This document shows, in pieces, positions 1 to 11,000 of a stretch of DNA of 35,920 bases. The position numbers were made by a program, and so were the translations under genes. The stretch lies in NCBI GenBank assembly GCA_001586965.3, contig LUCW03001983.1:5001-40920 (forward strand), in the 5' to 3' direction. Source of the DNA: Sphaeroforma sirkka (lineage: Eukaryota > Opisthokonta > Ichthyosporea > Ichthyophonida). The stretch's first letter is position 1; every line of letters begins with the position of its first letter. Below the pieces are notes generated by a model. The model was not told the origin of the DNA, did no database searches, and saw only the letters and a program-made list of their open reading frames with translations.

Positions 1-1077
1 TGAAGAAAACGCGTTCTCTATGTGGTTTTATCTGTGTTCTATATTTTTGCATATCTGTAAATATATATATATATATTATGTGCGTGTGTGTTTTTGTGCG
101 TGCGTGTGTGTGTGTGTGGTCAAGTTCTCCATCGCACTGCTTGTATTGGGTTTTTCAGCAACCGTGATTTACTTACTGCGCACAGGCGTGCTTACCTCTT
201 GAATTAGCTTCAGTCCATAAATGGTCGAGTATGGTCGAATTAGTGTGGAGCCGTTATCTGCATGAAGTGCGTGTCTGTGTTTAAGAGTATTTCGCTGCAT
301 TGCTGGCCCCCACATCACTCCAATCCTATTTCATATCCGCATGCCTGTGTTCGTTTACACACATGTATGCACATATCGTACCCAGCATATATAACACGCC
401 TCGTAGTATGCTGTACTTCTTAATGTATCGATCAAGACACTTTTGATAGAGAGTTATGTATGAAAGATTTGAACACTACATGTCCACTAGTTTATCAATC
501 ACCAGTACTACTCCATCTATATGCTCAACAACGGTGTCCATCATACCAATGCCAAGTCTCGATAGGTCAGTAAACGTGAACGTGCCGCTAAATTCAAATG
601 GTTTACTAATCTTTAACGTATATTAATACGATTTTGCCAATTGGATATGACAATCTACAAATATGTATCGGTCGTCTTCGCGCTTTTTGAAATATTCTTA
701 GCAACAGACATTCAGCAAAAACCGCGTCTGTACATAGTATAGCACACCACGACAATTACAAGGAAATTGAGCCACTGATAGATACCTAGGTAGTATACTA
801 CTCCCGTACCTGAAATGGAGCTTAGATATGTTATTCAAATCTACTACAGAAGTGTATGCATGTGTAGCATTCGAGTATTGGTGGCTACCATGAGTTTTGC
901 TCTCAGAAGGTAGCAGGCACCTGGATGGTCATCGTCACAACGAGTATTGACCTAGATATTTTTTATGGAGATTGACTAAACCAGCTTCTCTTGTTCAATC
1001 GTAGTCGCAGCAGTGTGCCATAGTACTCGGCTGTACTGGCATTTATGTACTGATTGTGTGTATTCATGTATCTTCAG
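1..1077. other. Unassigned region upstream of the first recognised UTP4 exon
   Basis: This is probably intron, possibly with one or more unrecognised UTP4 exons. The visible UTP4 exons cover only the C-terminal part of the protein, so the N-terminal half must lie here or left of the window. A short (TA)n/(TG)n microsatellite lies at about 60-118. No segment gives a WD40-like reading that I could join to the exon at 1078. Confidence 0.5.
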
Positions 1078-3779
1078 GGCGATGGCAATCTGATGTGCTC
1101 CAATATCTCAGCAAGCGGTGAGTATATTGCGTTGTCGGACGTAGACAGCACTAAGGTGTTTCACTTACAGTACCATGACGACTCTACCGGCCGCAGATGC
1201 AAGATCACTAAGTCGGACACGAACGCTCTCTCCGAAGTATATAGTCACAGGTAAACAGGCCTACCACAACATACTTGCACATCTCGCTTAGCATGATAGA
1301 GTGATTACTTGTTGTTTGGCAACATGGTGGGCGAGGTTTCTTTTTTCTTTTCTATTGTTCTCATTACGTGATGTTCTTTTCTCGGTGGATGTGGTTCTGT
1401 ATATTTTCGCATATTTCTTTGTGGACGTATGGTATCTGGTATTCGGCAACCTGGGCCAGTGCACATTTACGCAATACAAGTGGTTGCTCAAAAAATATAC
1501 GAAATTCTGAAAATTGTAAATAAGGCACAAATTTCCATCTGTACGTCGCGATTCGTCTCTGTTCGATAAGAGGCCTATCGAGTCCGGCGTAGGTGTACGG
1601 TTACATATGTATATATGCATATACATGCGTGTGCGGATGGGTGCGGGTGTGTCTATATACATATATATATAATTATGTATGTGTTTGAATGTATAGTGTA
1701 TGTATGTATATATTTATATTTTCACAGCGAATTCTTATTTTGGCCATATACGGAATGGCAAGCTGCGAATAGTGTTCATATATCAATATCTCTACAGTTT
1801 TTGGAAGAGTTTTAAGTTATCGTGATTCTCGTTCATAACCGCACGACGGGAGAAATATGTATACTGAGCACACTATTGTGAATTGCCAGCACCATATTGA
1901 TGTTGTTGTAAAATAATTGGTCTATGAACAATGTATCTCGTTTTGTATCTTATGACGAGCTATGTATACTATCTCGAATTCGATCGTGATATCAATTCAC
2001 ATTTCAGTCACGCAAGTGTATCTTCCATTCCCGTGCAAGCTTAAATTCAGTCCGATTTTGAATATGCCGTTAATAATCTTCAGTTTAATGCTTATACCGG
2101 TCGTTACTGTTTTATCTCCTTGTAGGCTTCTGTTCACGCCATTCAACTCACAACTGGTATCCGCGGGTTCAGACGGTGTCGTTCGAGTCCTAAATCTAGA
2201 AACTGGGGTAGTGGAAACCGAATTTGATGGACATAAGGGCACAGGTGAGCTTACAGTGGAAGTGGTTATCGTTGCCTGTCTGTATAGGGACAATACCAAC
2301 GTGTAGTACATGCTTACTGATATGTTTACAGGCCCGATACGTCTTGTTCGACCCCTCGGTTAGGAAGCAATCTGGATAGTACTGTCAGCTGTATCGTTAA
2401 TGATTTTGCAATCTAATAAGATCGCTTGTTCTGAGCTGTTTTCTTGTCGGACCATTTGGTTTCGATCACCCCACCACTCCCCAATTGATGACTTAGACAT
2501 TGGTTAGATTCCACGCGGCTACCTAATCTGTATATATATATATATACTGTTGATGTAGATATCATGTCTTGCTCTGGGCGTATAGCATTCCTCCTCGTGT
2601 CTTTGTGTTACCAATATTGGAGTGGATGCTTTTTGTTGTCGTCCTGGAACGGTTTGTCATAAAGTCATTGTACCAAGTCTAGGTTTTTAACTTCATCTTT
2701 TGAACCCATGCATGTACTTAGGTCCCATCACACATCTGGAGGTGAGTTCATCAGGTCAATACCTGGCTGTCGGTGACGCGAACAAGAATATCACAATATA
2801 CGATCTACAAGCCGGTGCTGTCCACTATACATTAAATAAGTTTGACAGCACTTTGACGGCGATGTCTTTCCGCCCCAAGACGGACGACCTCGTGCTTGCA
2901 TTGAGCTGTAACCGAATCCATGTGATTGATACAAAGCAGAAGCGTATATCAGACTGGTATGTGTGGCTTGCATATGCATGAATAAGAATACACTATGTTT
3001 TGTTGCGCGCAGAATGGTTCCGATCCCTTGAGTGACAGTAAGGGGCCGTCAGTCCCATATATCGGAAATTAATTTGTTTTTAAATCTTATGTAGTTAGAG
3101 TACGTTGACAAAACTCACCTGCATTTTTGTAATTTCATTTACTACGTTTTTTGCTTGCATTATTCAGCTCGGCACAAAACATATGCCGCCAAAAGTATGC
3201 TTATCTCACATGTCATCTCATATTATATGTTTAATTAGTATTCTTGTTCTTCCCTGCTCGCCCTGTTTAACACATTCTGAAATTTCAGTGTTGCGTTGCA
3301 TTGTCATTTGTCTCGATCTGTCGCTGTGTTGCTGTTTTCTCAATTAAACCCTTTTTGTTTCGTGCATGCACCAACTACTGTACAGGACGCGTGATAACGT
3401 ATCAAAGTTTCCTGCCGCTTATCTGAAGAAGAACGCTAATACCGTGGGTATCATACACGACCCAACGCGAGAGAATTACGTGTTCTCCCATGATAGCGGT
3501 ATGCTCGCGCGCCTGGATATAACCCAACCGATGTCTGACAATCTGGTATCGATTGATTCCGGCCGTCGTGGACGAAAAAACTCCGAGTCGCACACGGGTA
3601 ACACACAGATCAACAAGACCCGTACAGTGACACCGCAATTGTACACCACGGATATGTACAAACCAATACTTTACGCCGACTTTACCAGAGCTGGAGATCT
3701 TGTGGTGGTGGAAAGGCCCTGGTCGTCTATCTTAGCGGATTTGCCAAGTCAACTCGTTCGAAATAAATACGGCCAATAA
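1078..3779 (+). CDS. UTP4: UTP4/Cirhin homologue, C-terminal four exons (5' part missing)
   Basis: UTP4 is a WD40 subunit of the t-UTP/UTP-A part of the small-subunit processome, which works on pre-18S rRNA in the nucleolus. Exons read 1078-1250, 2126-2244, 2722-2956 and 3386-3779. Each intron starts with GT (gtaaac, gtgagc, gtatgt) and ends with AG. The split codons rejoin in phase at all three junctions (AG/G Arg, G/GT Gly, TG/G Trp), giving about 306 residues. WD-type beta-propeller segments are visible: LVSAGSDGVVRVLNLETG, and YLAVGDANKNITIYDLQAG followed by LTAMSFRP and VLALSCNRIHVIDTKQ. The end is diagnostic: MYKPILYADF, then VVVERPW..IL..LP and a last basic KYGQ, matching the YKP...ERP...LP...KKFG tail known in UTP4. 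The start of exon 1078 is placed at an AG acceptor (1076-1077). The first ~380 residues expected for the family are not seen. The assignment is from remembered family features, not a search. Confidence 0.88.
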
Positions 3780-3804
3780 GTGGTTGTAATTCAAGGAAAA
3801 TTGC

Positions 3805-3810
3805 AATAAA
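3805..3810 (+). terminator. AATAAA polyadenylation signal of UTP4
   Basis: AATAAA lies 26 bp after the TAA stop of the UTP4 reading frame, on the same strand. It is a canonical hexamer in the expected place. The cleavage site was not identified. Confidence 0.6.
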
Positions 3811-3976
3811 CTTAGTATATAAGATTAAACAATTATGTTTTGGTTCTGGCTTGCTTAAAGTTTCCAAGTATCGGCCACTTGTGCGTATGTTTGTGGATGT
3901 GATGCCGGGATACCTAATCTCGGACAATGTGCGGTCTAGATGTGGACATTCTGTTTGGTTATTGCAGCCCGTAAAA

Positions 3977-4293
3977 CTAAACCTGTATTTATTAGATACA
4001 AAACCAATGCGCTTCGGCGGTTTCTTGGTGATACATAATAACTTTTCGGATCGCATGGCCTTGTGCCAGCGACGTTTCATTCAAATTTCTGCCCTATCAA
4101 CTTTCGATGGTGAGGTATTGGCTTACCATGGTTACAACGGGTAACGGAGAATTAGGGTTCGATTCCGGAGAGGGAGCCTGAGAAACGGCTACCACTTCCA
4201 AGGAAGGCAGCAGGCGCGCAAATTACCCAATCCTGACACAGGGAGGTAGTGACAAAAAATAACAATACAGGACTTTTAAAAGCCTTGTAATCG
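3977..4293 (+). rRNA. 18S rRNA fragment (5' domain), probably a pseudogene piece
   Basis: The sequence is recognisable as the 5' domain of eukaryotic 18S rRNA. It contains GTATTTATTAGATACAAAAC, CATAATAACTTTTCGGATCG, TCTGCCCTATCAACTTTCGA, CCATGGTTACAACGGGTAAC, GGAGAGGGAGCCTGAGAAAC, GGCAGCAGGCGCGCAAATTA and CAGGGAGGTAGTGAC, in the correct order and spacing. This corresponds roughly to nt 150-480 of a typical 18S. It stops abruptly around AGCCTTGTAATCG; the following 530-loop region and everything 3' are missing, as is the 5' end. A few substitutions in normally invariant stretches (ACTTCCAAGG, GACAAAAAATAAC) suggest decay. It lies about 200 bp downstream of UTP4 on the same strand. It is not a functional rRNA gene. 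It probably arose by insertion of an rDNA or rRNA-derived fragment. Confidence 0.88.
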
Positions 4294-4876
4294 AATAGAA
4301 GACTCAGTCTGAGCTGTCGACGAAGTGAGATCTCCGGAGCTGTATCACAAGCCGCAGTGAGACATCGTGACATGTCTCAATCATAAGTGTTTGCTCTATT
4401 GGATTTGAGCCCTGCGATTTTGCGCGAATGGGCTGCACTAGTCATCGGTACGATAGAAGTTGTCTACAATTAGATTCCGCGAAACATTCGCCGACTATCT
4501 CGCTGATTGTTCGCATCAGGCTATGATATAATCGCAACACTAATATTGAAACCTCGAGTACTTTTGCAAAGACCGAATCTTTAGTAGTAAATGTATCGAC
4601 AACTTTTAATAAAGTGGTTTAAGCCTGGTAAGGACATTTGGGGTGATCTCGCTTTGAGAAAACGGAAAGGCTAGAGACCCAAGGTAGGGTTCGATCAAGA
4701 AGGGGAACCCCCAGTTTGAGTCTTAAAAACAAGCATATGGTCGCGTACAATTCAACAACACATTTTTTTTACACATTTCGATATTATCAACATTGACCTG
4801 TTGACATCGGTTCAAAAGTATTCTCTGAGCATATTGAACCAAAAAATCCATGTCTTTGTAAACATTAGACTATTGG
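4294..4876. other. No gene recognised
   Basis: Between the 18S fragment and the decayed tandem repeat I see no long reading frame, no rRNA continuation and no clear repeat on either strand. Confidence 0.5.
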
Positions 4877-5448
4877 TAGTGTAGGTGTAGGCTTGTATGC
4901 AGCTTTAGCATTCGCGCTCACCTTTCCAAAGCCGCTAACTCGCGTGGGCTGATTAGCGGGATACCAACGACGCTTTGTATTAAGCTCAGTGCAGATATCT
5001 ACCTCTATCTCTCCAAGACCGTTCAACAATATCGAGCAAGTGGATACCTGAGTCTCCCTAAGGGAGATCTTAAAAGTTTTCTTCGAGAATTATCATAAAG
5101 AGGAAGTCCTGGATATTTTGTACCAACATATTCACAAGACATTGTAGCCAGTAGGATATAAGTAGTGTGGGCGTACGTTTGTAAGAACCTTCAGCATTCC
5201 CGCTTATCACTCAGAAGCCACTAATTTGTATTCGTTGGTTAGTGATACCAAGTAAACTTTCTTAATGTCTGCGCCTCTATTTCTTCGAGACCGGTTAACA
5301 CTCTCAAGCAAGTGGCGGCCTTCGTTTCCCTAGATGTAGACATAGGGTTCATTTCGAGGGTTCTCCTCAAGCTATCTCTAGCCCAAGCAAGTTCACGGCG
5401 AAGTAGTCTAAATTGCCACAGATCTATGAGTCATTTTTCTCCATTGCA
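4877..5448. repeat. Decayed tandem duplication, unit ~286 bp
   Basis: Two diverged copies start at 4877 (TAGTGTAGGTGTAGGCTTGT) and 5163 (TAGTGTGGGCGTACGTTTGT). They stay colinear: CAGC(A)TTAGCATTCGCGCTCA against CTTCAGCATTCCCGCTTATC, then AAGCCGCTAACT against AAGCCACTAATT, CCTCTATCTCTCCAAGACCG against CCTCTATTTCTTCGAGACCG, and GAGCAAGTGG against CAAGCAAGTGG. Similarity is moderate, so the duplication is old. No coding function is evident. Confidence 0.65.
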
Positions 5449-6572
5449 TTACACTGTGTATCAGTGTGTGTTCTCCTTTCTTTGTATTTATACATAGCAT
5501 GTTTGTTGTATTCGCACGTGCTATACCTTGCGCATTTAGCATTGGTATATAGTGAATTGATCCGGTGGCCATGTTGATAGTGTTGCTACCCTGGCTCACG
5601 TGCATGATTTATAATGCTTGTCACTGTGGACAAACCTGTAATCATTGATGGTAGCCGTGATTGCCAATCTTCACAAGGATGTCATTAATAATATCACCGA
5701 TAATACTCTGTCATGTGCCCTTTCCAAAACAATATCTTGGAGTTTCGCATTGAAATGATCTAAATACGAAGTTTATACATAAAGACGAACCATATCTTTT
5801 TAGACACCCGATTCATTCTTGAACTTGAATCAAACTTTTTTGAGAAATAAACAGTGACTATTTTGTACACTCCAGCAATGGTCGAGGAATAAAAAAAATC
5901 ATAAAGCCACCATTGATGCCATGATTAGAGGAGAAATGCATTTATCCGCACAATGCGAGTCAGGCATATCATCTCGTGTATTTGGTCACTTATATAGGTT
6001 TATATTCAAAGTCTGATGAAGACATGTTCGAATCTGCATCATCCAATACTGATCCCAAGACACTAAATGAGTGATTAATTATTACCATTGTATCCACGTC
6101 ACTTCGAAGGTAGAAGGGTTATGTTACCACGATACAAAGTGACCAGATCACACCATACCAATACATGAACAAATAATGTTTGAGTACAAGGGTAAAGATA
6201 TCCATGAGATCGTACGAACATGTTGAAATTTTAACGAAACATCATGAATTCGAGGGTCACAACGAAAGTCTAGAAGTAAAAGATTACTATAAGAGCAACA
6301 GGGCACATATCACCCAAACAAGACCTCCAACACTTAGTACACAAAGAATCAAATAGGTTTAAAATGCAAACATCTAAACGAAGTACGGGGGGCATACAAA
6401 GATTGAACAGTGGCTATTTAACATAGATAAGCTTCCAATACAGTTGATTACACACAGAACTCTGGAGTTACGAACACATCAGCTCTACAGCACAGACGCA
6501 CAGACGCACTTAACAACATTCGATTCAGAGAAGGGCATTTATAGGTTCAAGTAGAATACAGAATATCTCAGA
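5449..6572. other. No gene recognised
   Basis: This is AT-rich sequence without a convincing reading frame or a repeat I can define. It could hold the decayed leader or 5' LTR of the Ty3 element whose gag starts at 7129, but I found no match to the 3' LTR of that element here. Confidence 0.45.
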
Positions 6573-6600
6573 CATGGTTGGGTAAGGAATCGAATATCAA

Positions 6601-6740
6601 AGGTGACGTCAATACGATCGAACATCACAGATGAAGTCAATACGACCGAACATAACAGGTGACGTCGACAAGACCGAAAATCACAAGTGACGCCTGTAAG
6701 ACACAACATCACAAGTGACGCCTGTAAGACACAACAGTTC
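6601..6740 (+). repeat. 28-bp minisatellite, five units plus degraded flanking units
   Basis: Five contiguous 28-bp units start at 6601, 6629, 6657, 6685 and 6713. They follow the pattern A(G/A)(G/A)TGA(C/A)G(T/C)C, about seven variable bases, then (C/A)GAA(C/A)AT(C/A)AC. The first two and last two units are most alike in pairs, suggesting local expansion. Partial units flank the array (ATCGAATATCAA before; GGACCGAACATCAA after). Units 1 and 3 contain TGACGTC. No gene is nearby except the old gag start about 400 bp downstream. Confidence 0.8.
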
Positions 6741-7128
6741 GGTACAGGACCGAACATCAATATATCATGACATGTGTAAAACAGAATCTAATATCTCATA
6801 TGAGAATATAGGTTTAGCTAAGATCACACATGACAATAAGATTGTTATCCAATGTGAGTAAATACGTCTAAAACCATAGGTGACAAAATAAGTTTGGCAA
6901 ACAAACAACAAATACACCCGCCCAATCACAGAAAGGAACGCAACAAGCTACCGCGCAACACATAACTATAAACACTTTACAGGGAAGTGCAGCAAAGCGT
7001 ATTTACAACGACTTATTTTTACACGTTACTAGCAAAGACAAGGGGGGTGAAGCGCTCATTCGGACGAATATAGCACGAGTCTTTACTATTAACCTGCAAC
7101 ACACACACACCAACACAGACAACTCAAG

Positions 7129-8220
7129 ATGCCAACAGCAACCAGAGCAGAGGTGTATGGTGGTGAAAGGGGTGACGCTATCGCGAATGGTGTGGACAAC
7201 AGCCAAGCAGGGGAGCCAACCCCAGGTAGCAACTCGAATCTACAGACATCTAATGGGGTACTCATCCAGGCGTCAGAATGCGTTTAGAGATATGAGCATT
7301 TGTGAAGGCAATTATTTCCTGTTCAGCAGATTCGTCTCCAAGATAGAAGCAACAGCACATGTAGCTATTGCTAGTCTACAATGAGAGTGGGCATCTACGA
7401 TTAGCAACCTGAGCGTCGCATGCTTCTGGTCTATACAGAGCTCAGAAAGATATACGATCAAACCATTAATGTGTGTGGGGATGACGAGAAGGATGAAGCG
7501 ATTCAAATTGGTCAATACATTAGTGACCTAGAGATCATGCCTTCACGCTTATGTCATTAGGTTAATGAAACAGCGCTATCTAGACTACAAAAGGCTTCAG
7601 AATTTCCGAAGTTATCGAAAGATAGTTCCTTCAAAATGAAAAATTGCGAAGACATTATAGAGTTTACTCGCAATGTATCGACCTGTTCTTATTTAAGTCC
7701 TTGTCACTATAAAGTAGCGAGATACAAGGCACTCGTGTACTCTTGTCAACAAAACAAAGTAGACGTAATTGCAGACAAACTGCCTGATGGAGGTAGTGGT
7801 CATTTATCAGATATGAACCAAAAAAGGTTATACTCTCATACAAAAGCATCCATAAGAGCGGCAGCAAACGTGCAGGCAGACCGAATGTACAGAGACTATA
7901 AGATGTACAACTCGAACACGGTCACTCACACAAACGCAGAAGGCCACTACCTCTGCCCACAAACACAGCCCAGATAATGACACCTCAAGGCAGACCAATA
8001 CAATACGACAGCCCGAGGAGAAGAAGGGGCACGCAAAGCACGTGCATGTCGTTGTTGTAAGGTATCACCAGCCCCACGTCGATTCAGCCAATGTCATATG
8101 AAGACACCAAATCAAGATGAGAAGGCTGATGAGCGTGCCAAGAATGATGTGCAAAGCACGACTATCTATTACCTCAGGAGCTAACAGATAGCGATGACTC
8201 CTGAAACAATTGGTAAGTAG
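7129..8220 (+). pseudogene. gag-like region of the old Ty3 element
   Basis: A likely start ATG at 7129 follows a CA-rich leader (AACACACACACACCAACACAGAC). The reading breaks near 7290, then resumes in pieces such as ELRKIYDQTINVC.DDEKDE (about 7440-7500) and the 113-residue frame 7636-7977. At 8047-8094 a cysteine motif, CRCCKVSPAPRRFSQCH, corresponds to the CAGCQAQAPPGGRHIPRCHH motif at the same place in the young gag at 33056-33120. That supports gag identity and a nucleic-acid-binding end. The spacing is not the classic CX2CX4HX4C knuckle. Several frameshifts and in-frame stops make it non-functional. Confidence 0.6.
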
Positions 8221-8343
8221 AAGTACACCTGATTCAATGTAAATACAAATAAAGAACTGTTGTTTGTAAATGCGAATGATTTAAATTACCAGTCTTTATC
8301 CTTGCTTCCCTTACCACGAGACCAAAGATTACACATTAATATA

Positions 8344-9010
8344 CAAATAAATGGCAAACATATAGAGCACTAGTATACTCAGGTGCACAACGCTTATGTA
8401 TGGACAAATGTATGGCAACTGAACTGTACCAGAGTATGGAGAGGAGAGTGGTTGGAAGATACGAGCCAAGGATGCAACAGACTTCTTCTCAAGTACGGCT
8501 ATCAAATCTAAGAAAAGTCCTTCAGCTGAGAGAACCGAACTGAGGCTTTATTTGTGTTTTCTAGTTCACTAGACTTGGGTTTCTACTTGAGTATTTCTCT
8601 CACACGCGGAGTCCCCGGTATAGCTTACCGGTTCTACCGCTAATATTTCTGATAACTCTAATATCAGGAATATTTGAATCCTATTTCCAATACACAATAT
8701 TTGATGAGCCTGAGGTTTTGGGATTTGGATTGGCCGTTTGATAATCTGCCCTGGATTCGACACCCATCAGTCAGAGCGCAACCAGGCTATATACAACTTA
8801 AACAAACAAATGCGAGAATACAAAGAACAGGATCAACTCAGGTATGTGACATTAGTTATGGAGGAAGGCAAACCTCTCAGTGTTCCGAAGTGTTGGGCCT
8901 ACCAGATAAGGAGGCACCAATACTTCCAGGAATGAACATTCTTCCATTCATAGTTATATGCATAGCAGGATTGACAAATCTACTTAAACAAACAGATTCA
9001 AGGTAGGAAT
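8344..9010 (+). pseudogene. Aspartic protease remnant, split by an LTR
   Basis: At 8344-8424 the reading INGKHIEALVYSGAQRLC aligns with INGRTFKALIDTGANRSC of the young element (33566-33620). The catalytic Asp of the D-T/S-G motif has become Tyr (VYSGA). LTR D (8425-8762) interrupts it. Beyond that, 8763-9010 holds possible downstream protease sequence ending in PGMNIL, similar to the GxDxL end of retroviral-type proteases. The catalytic Asp is lost and the frame is broken. The second part is less certain than the first. Confidence 0.55.
8425..8762 (-). mobile_element. LTR, family D, minus orientation (solo)
   Basis: The reverse complement of this segment aligns along its length with the 3' LTR of the old element (13494-13985, ignoring inserted LTR C). 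Shared blocks include CCAAATCCCAAAACC, GGACTCCGCGTGTGAGA, ACTCAAGTAGAA, AGAAAACACAAATAAAG, CAGTTCGGTTCTCTCAGCTG and AGGACTTTTC. On the minus strand it runs from TGTCGAATCC (8762) to about TGGTACA (8425). The flanking 4-mers (GAAC and CCCA) do not match, so the ends or the target duplication have decayed. It sits inside the protease region and is uninterrupted where the other copy carries LTR C. Confidence 0.65.
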
Positions 9011-9012
9011 CC

Positions 9013-9394
9013 CTATTCACTCCACATGTGGAAGACCCGGAACACGAACAAGAAGGGTTTAGAGGATCGCTTGTAGACCTTTTTGAGACCAATGCGAACA
9101 TACATCCTGACGTATATTGTAACCTGCCTGGCTCTAAAGTCACAGTGCCTGCAAATGAAATCAATGCTAGACAAAATAGACACGCCAAAGTAAATTTGTA
9201 CCATATAAATAAATACCACAAACGAATGAAAATGTGAAGAGGTCACGTATATAGACGAACAACACCGACAACGGTGAGCTTACCCTTCTTATCTACATTG
9301 GAACATGACCAAACAGGTCTCCTGAAGAAAGTCAGAACATGTTTGGACTTGCACGAGATTAATTATCAATACCAACAAGGCAAGTTCGTTCTAC
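9013..9394 (+). pseudogene. PR-RT linker and first RT motif of the old Ty3 element
   Basis: The stretch 9028-9237 reads DLFETNANI...CNLPGSKVTVPANEINARQ and aligns with the linker in the young element (33960-34100: DLEANAKIADNARCRLEGSEVTIP). Around 9290-9394 the reading becomes PFLSTLEHDQTG, then KKVRTCLDLHEINYQ, the RT 'R.C.D.R..N' block that opens Ty3 RT. It ends at GKFVL, exactly where LTR E is inserted. The frame is interrupted between 9237 and 9270. Confidence 0.65.
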
Positions 9395-9922
9395 TGTAGA
9401 AATACAGTCTCCGGTCAGTCTAAAATATCAAGATCAAATGAGATAACATATTGGTTTTTAATTGTATTTATAATAATTTGATACAAATTCTTTTTCCAAT
9501 AATTACAAAGTGTTCTAAATTCACTTTGATGGCTTCAATAGCCTGAGTATTTTGTATGACTCATTTACTTGGACCTATTTGAGACGATAGTAGATGTAGG
9601 ATATTATAAACTGAATTTTATAATCTCTAAACTACTACTTACAGGTTTTGGTCTTCCCGCCAATGTATTAACTTGACTTACGTTCTTATGTCTATCTACA
9701 AATTAGGCATGTGGTCATGAACACTTAGTACTTCTAGTGAAAATATTTTATAAATAATAGCTAGAGGTAGGTCCTGTGTAATCGAGGATATTAAGGCTCT
9801 TACCAAGAGGCAGTCCCGATCATTCTTACACAAGCTACCACTGCTAAATCCTAACTGACTTAAATTGTATCTTAGTTTATATAACATATTTTAAAACATA
9901 GAAGTATCCATCGAAATTTACA
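9395..9922 (+). mobile_element. Solo LTR, family E, with CTAC target duplication
   Basis: The 528-bp element starts TGTAGAAATACAG and ends TTTACA. It is flanked by CTAC at 9391-9394 and 9923-9926, a 4-bp target-site duplication. Conceptual removal of the LTR and one CTAC lets the RT reading pass without a break from GKFVL into PKLKKVLQIL, which confirms both ends. A second copy in reverse orientation lies at 17255-17791; shared blocks include GGTCAGTCTAAAATATCAAG and TAGATGTAGGATATTATAAA. Confidence 0.9.
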
Positions 9923-10385
9923 CTACCAAAATTAAAGAAAGTATTACAGATCCTACAAGGAGCACAGCTCTTCCCGAAACTAGATCTCGCAGGAAGGTTC
10001 CACCACTTCTTAGTATATGAAGCAAGCCCACACTCCTTCACATTCTTGTGGAGAAAGGCGGCAATACTAATTCAAGTCCACGCCATTCGACCTGCACTCA
10101 CTCACAGCACAATTCTAGAGAGTCTTGTTAAAGCAATGAACCGATTGAATGCAGCCAACTTCCGACTCGATCACAACAAATGTGCCTTCGTGGCCAATAT
10201 GGTCAACATTCTAAGGGTGAAGGTCACCACACAAGGACTCGAAGCCAATCCTAAAAAAAATCCCCGAAAATAATGATGGACTGGCCACAACCCAGAACAA
10301 AGATAGATCTGCACCGAGCGGTGGGACTGATAAACCCTAAAATGTCCCCAACTTTGCCTGCACAACTAAACAATTCCGCAACCTA
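9923..10385 (+). pseudogene. Ty3/gypsy reverse transcriptase remnant
   Basis: The reading from 9923 gives PKLKKVLQILQGAQLFPKLD and then LAGRFHHFLV, the RT block with the first catalytic Asp (LD), followed by SPHSFTFLW. About 40 residues that should follow are missing, and the YxDD box is replaced by a short stretch with no paired Asp. The next block, THSTILESLVKAMNRLNAAN with FRLDHNKCAF, matches the H..L..V...L..A...L...KC.F motif. DWPQPRT....RAVGLINP (10275-10340) matches W..P.....L..FLGL.NYYR. The enzyme is dead: catalytic aspartates are missing and frameshifts are present. Confidence 0.8.
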
Positions 10386-10429
10386 ATAAAAGGCAAAATG
10401 TATCAAAACATATTTATGTTACGGATACC

Positions 10430-10780
10430 GGAACTTAAAAAGAAGTGGAAAAAAAAATCAAAGGAGCTATCGCGTGCAGCGACACTCGCATGTCCAGTTG
10501 ATGGGGAACCGTTCCTGATCATGAACGACGTTAGTGACTATGGCATAGAAGGATGTTTTATTTCAAGTCATTGATGGAATCAGAAAATATATTCTCTACT
10601 ATTATAAAAGCCTGAGCCCAGCACATCAGCGCTGTGGCACAAACACTGAACAGCTACTAGAACTGGGATACAGTCTCGAACATTTCTCTGAATGCATCAA
10701 AGGAGGATGCATTACACTATAGACAGATCATAAAGCGCTCACGCAAATGAACAATCAACAGGTGTTACACCTAATACTAA
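10430..10780 (+). pseudogene. RNase H remnant of the old Ty3 element
   Basis: The stretch PVDGEPFLIMNDVSDYGIEG resembles the F.L.TDAS..GIGA opening of the Ty3 RNase H, with the first acidic residue shifted (ND instead of TD). A decayed Y...L.PA...Y...E..L region follows (10590-10690), then TIDRS*SAH near 10715-10745, corresponding to VYTDHKAL. Stops and indels break it. Confidence 0.6.
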
Positions 10781-11000
10781 CCAAATGAATAGCGAAGACA
10801 TCCCACCACCATTCTTCCATCATACATGTATCAGGCAAGGACGACCAGATGACATATATTTTCTGTCACTTCTGCACGAACTCACATTTAATAACAAACC
10901 GTCGAAGGTAATAAGAGACGCGAACAAACCAACACACAACAGCCAAAAGTACACCACCTTGGTAATAAACATGCCCATAACCATATCAGCTATAGACTGA

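Noticed and set aside
20..202. 60-residue frame at the left end
   Set aside because: Mostly microsatellite translation; not joinable to UTP4.
1997..2311. Minus-strand frame over a UTP4 exon
   Set aside because: Shadow of the exon at 2126-2244, whose splice sites and phase are consistent.
3851..4144. 97-residue open frame after UTP4
   Set aside because: Its second half is 18S rRNA sequence, so it is not protein-coding.
4615..4710. Possible tRNA (GGTTCGATC near 4686)
   Set aside because: T-arm stem does not pair and no acceptor or anticodon arms fit.
6601..6740. CRISPR-like array
   Set aside because: Contiguous 28-bp units without unique spacers in a eukaryotic context: a minisatellite.
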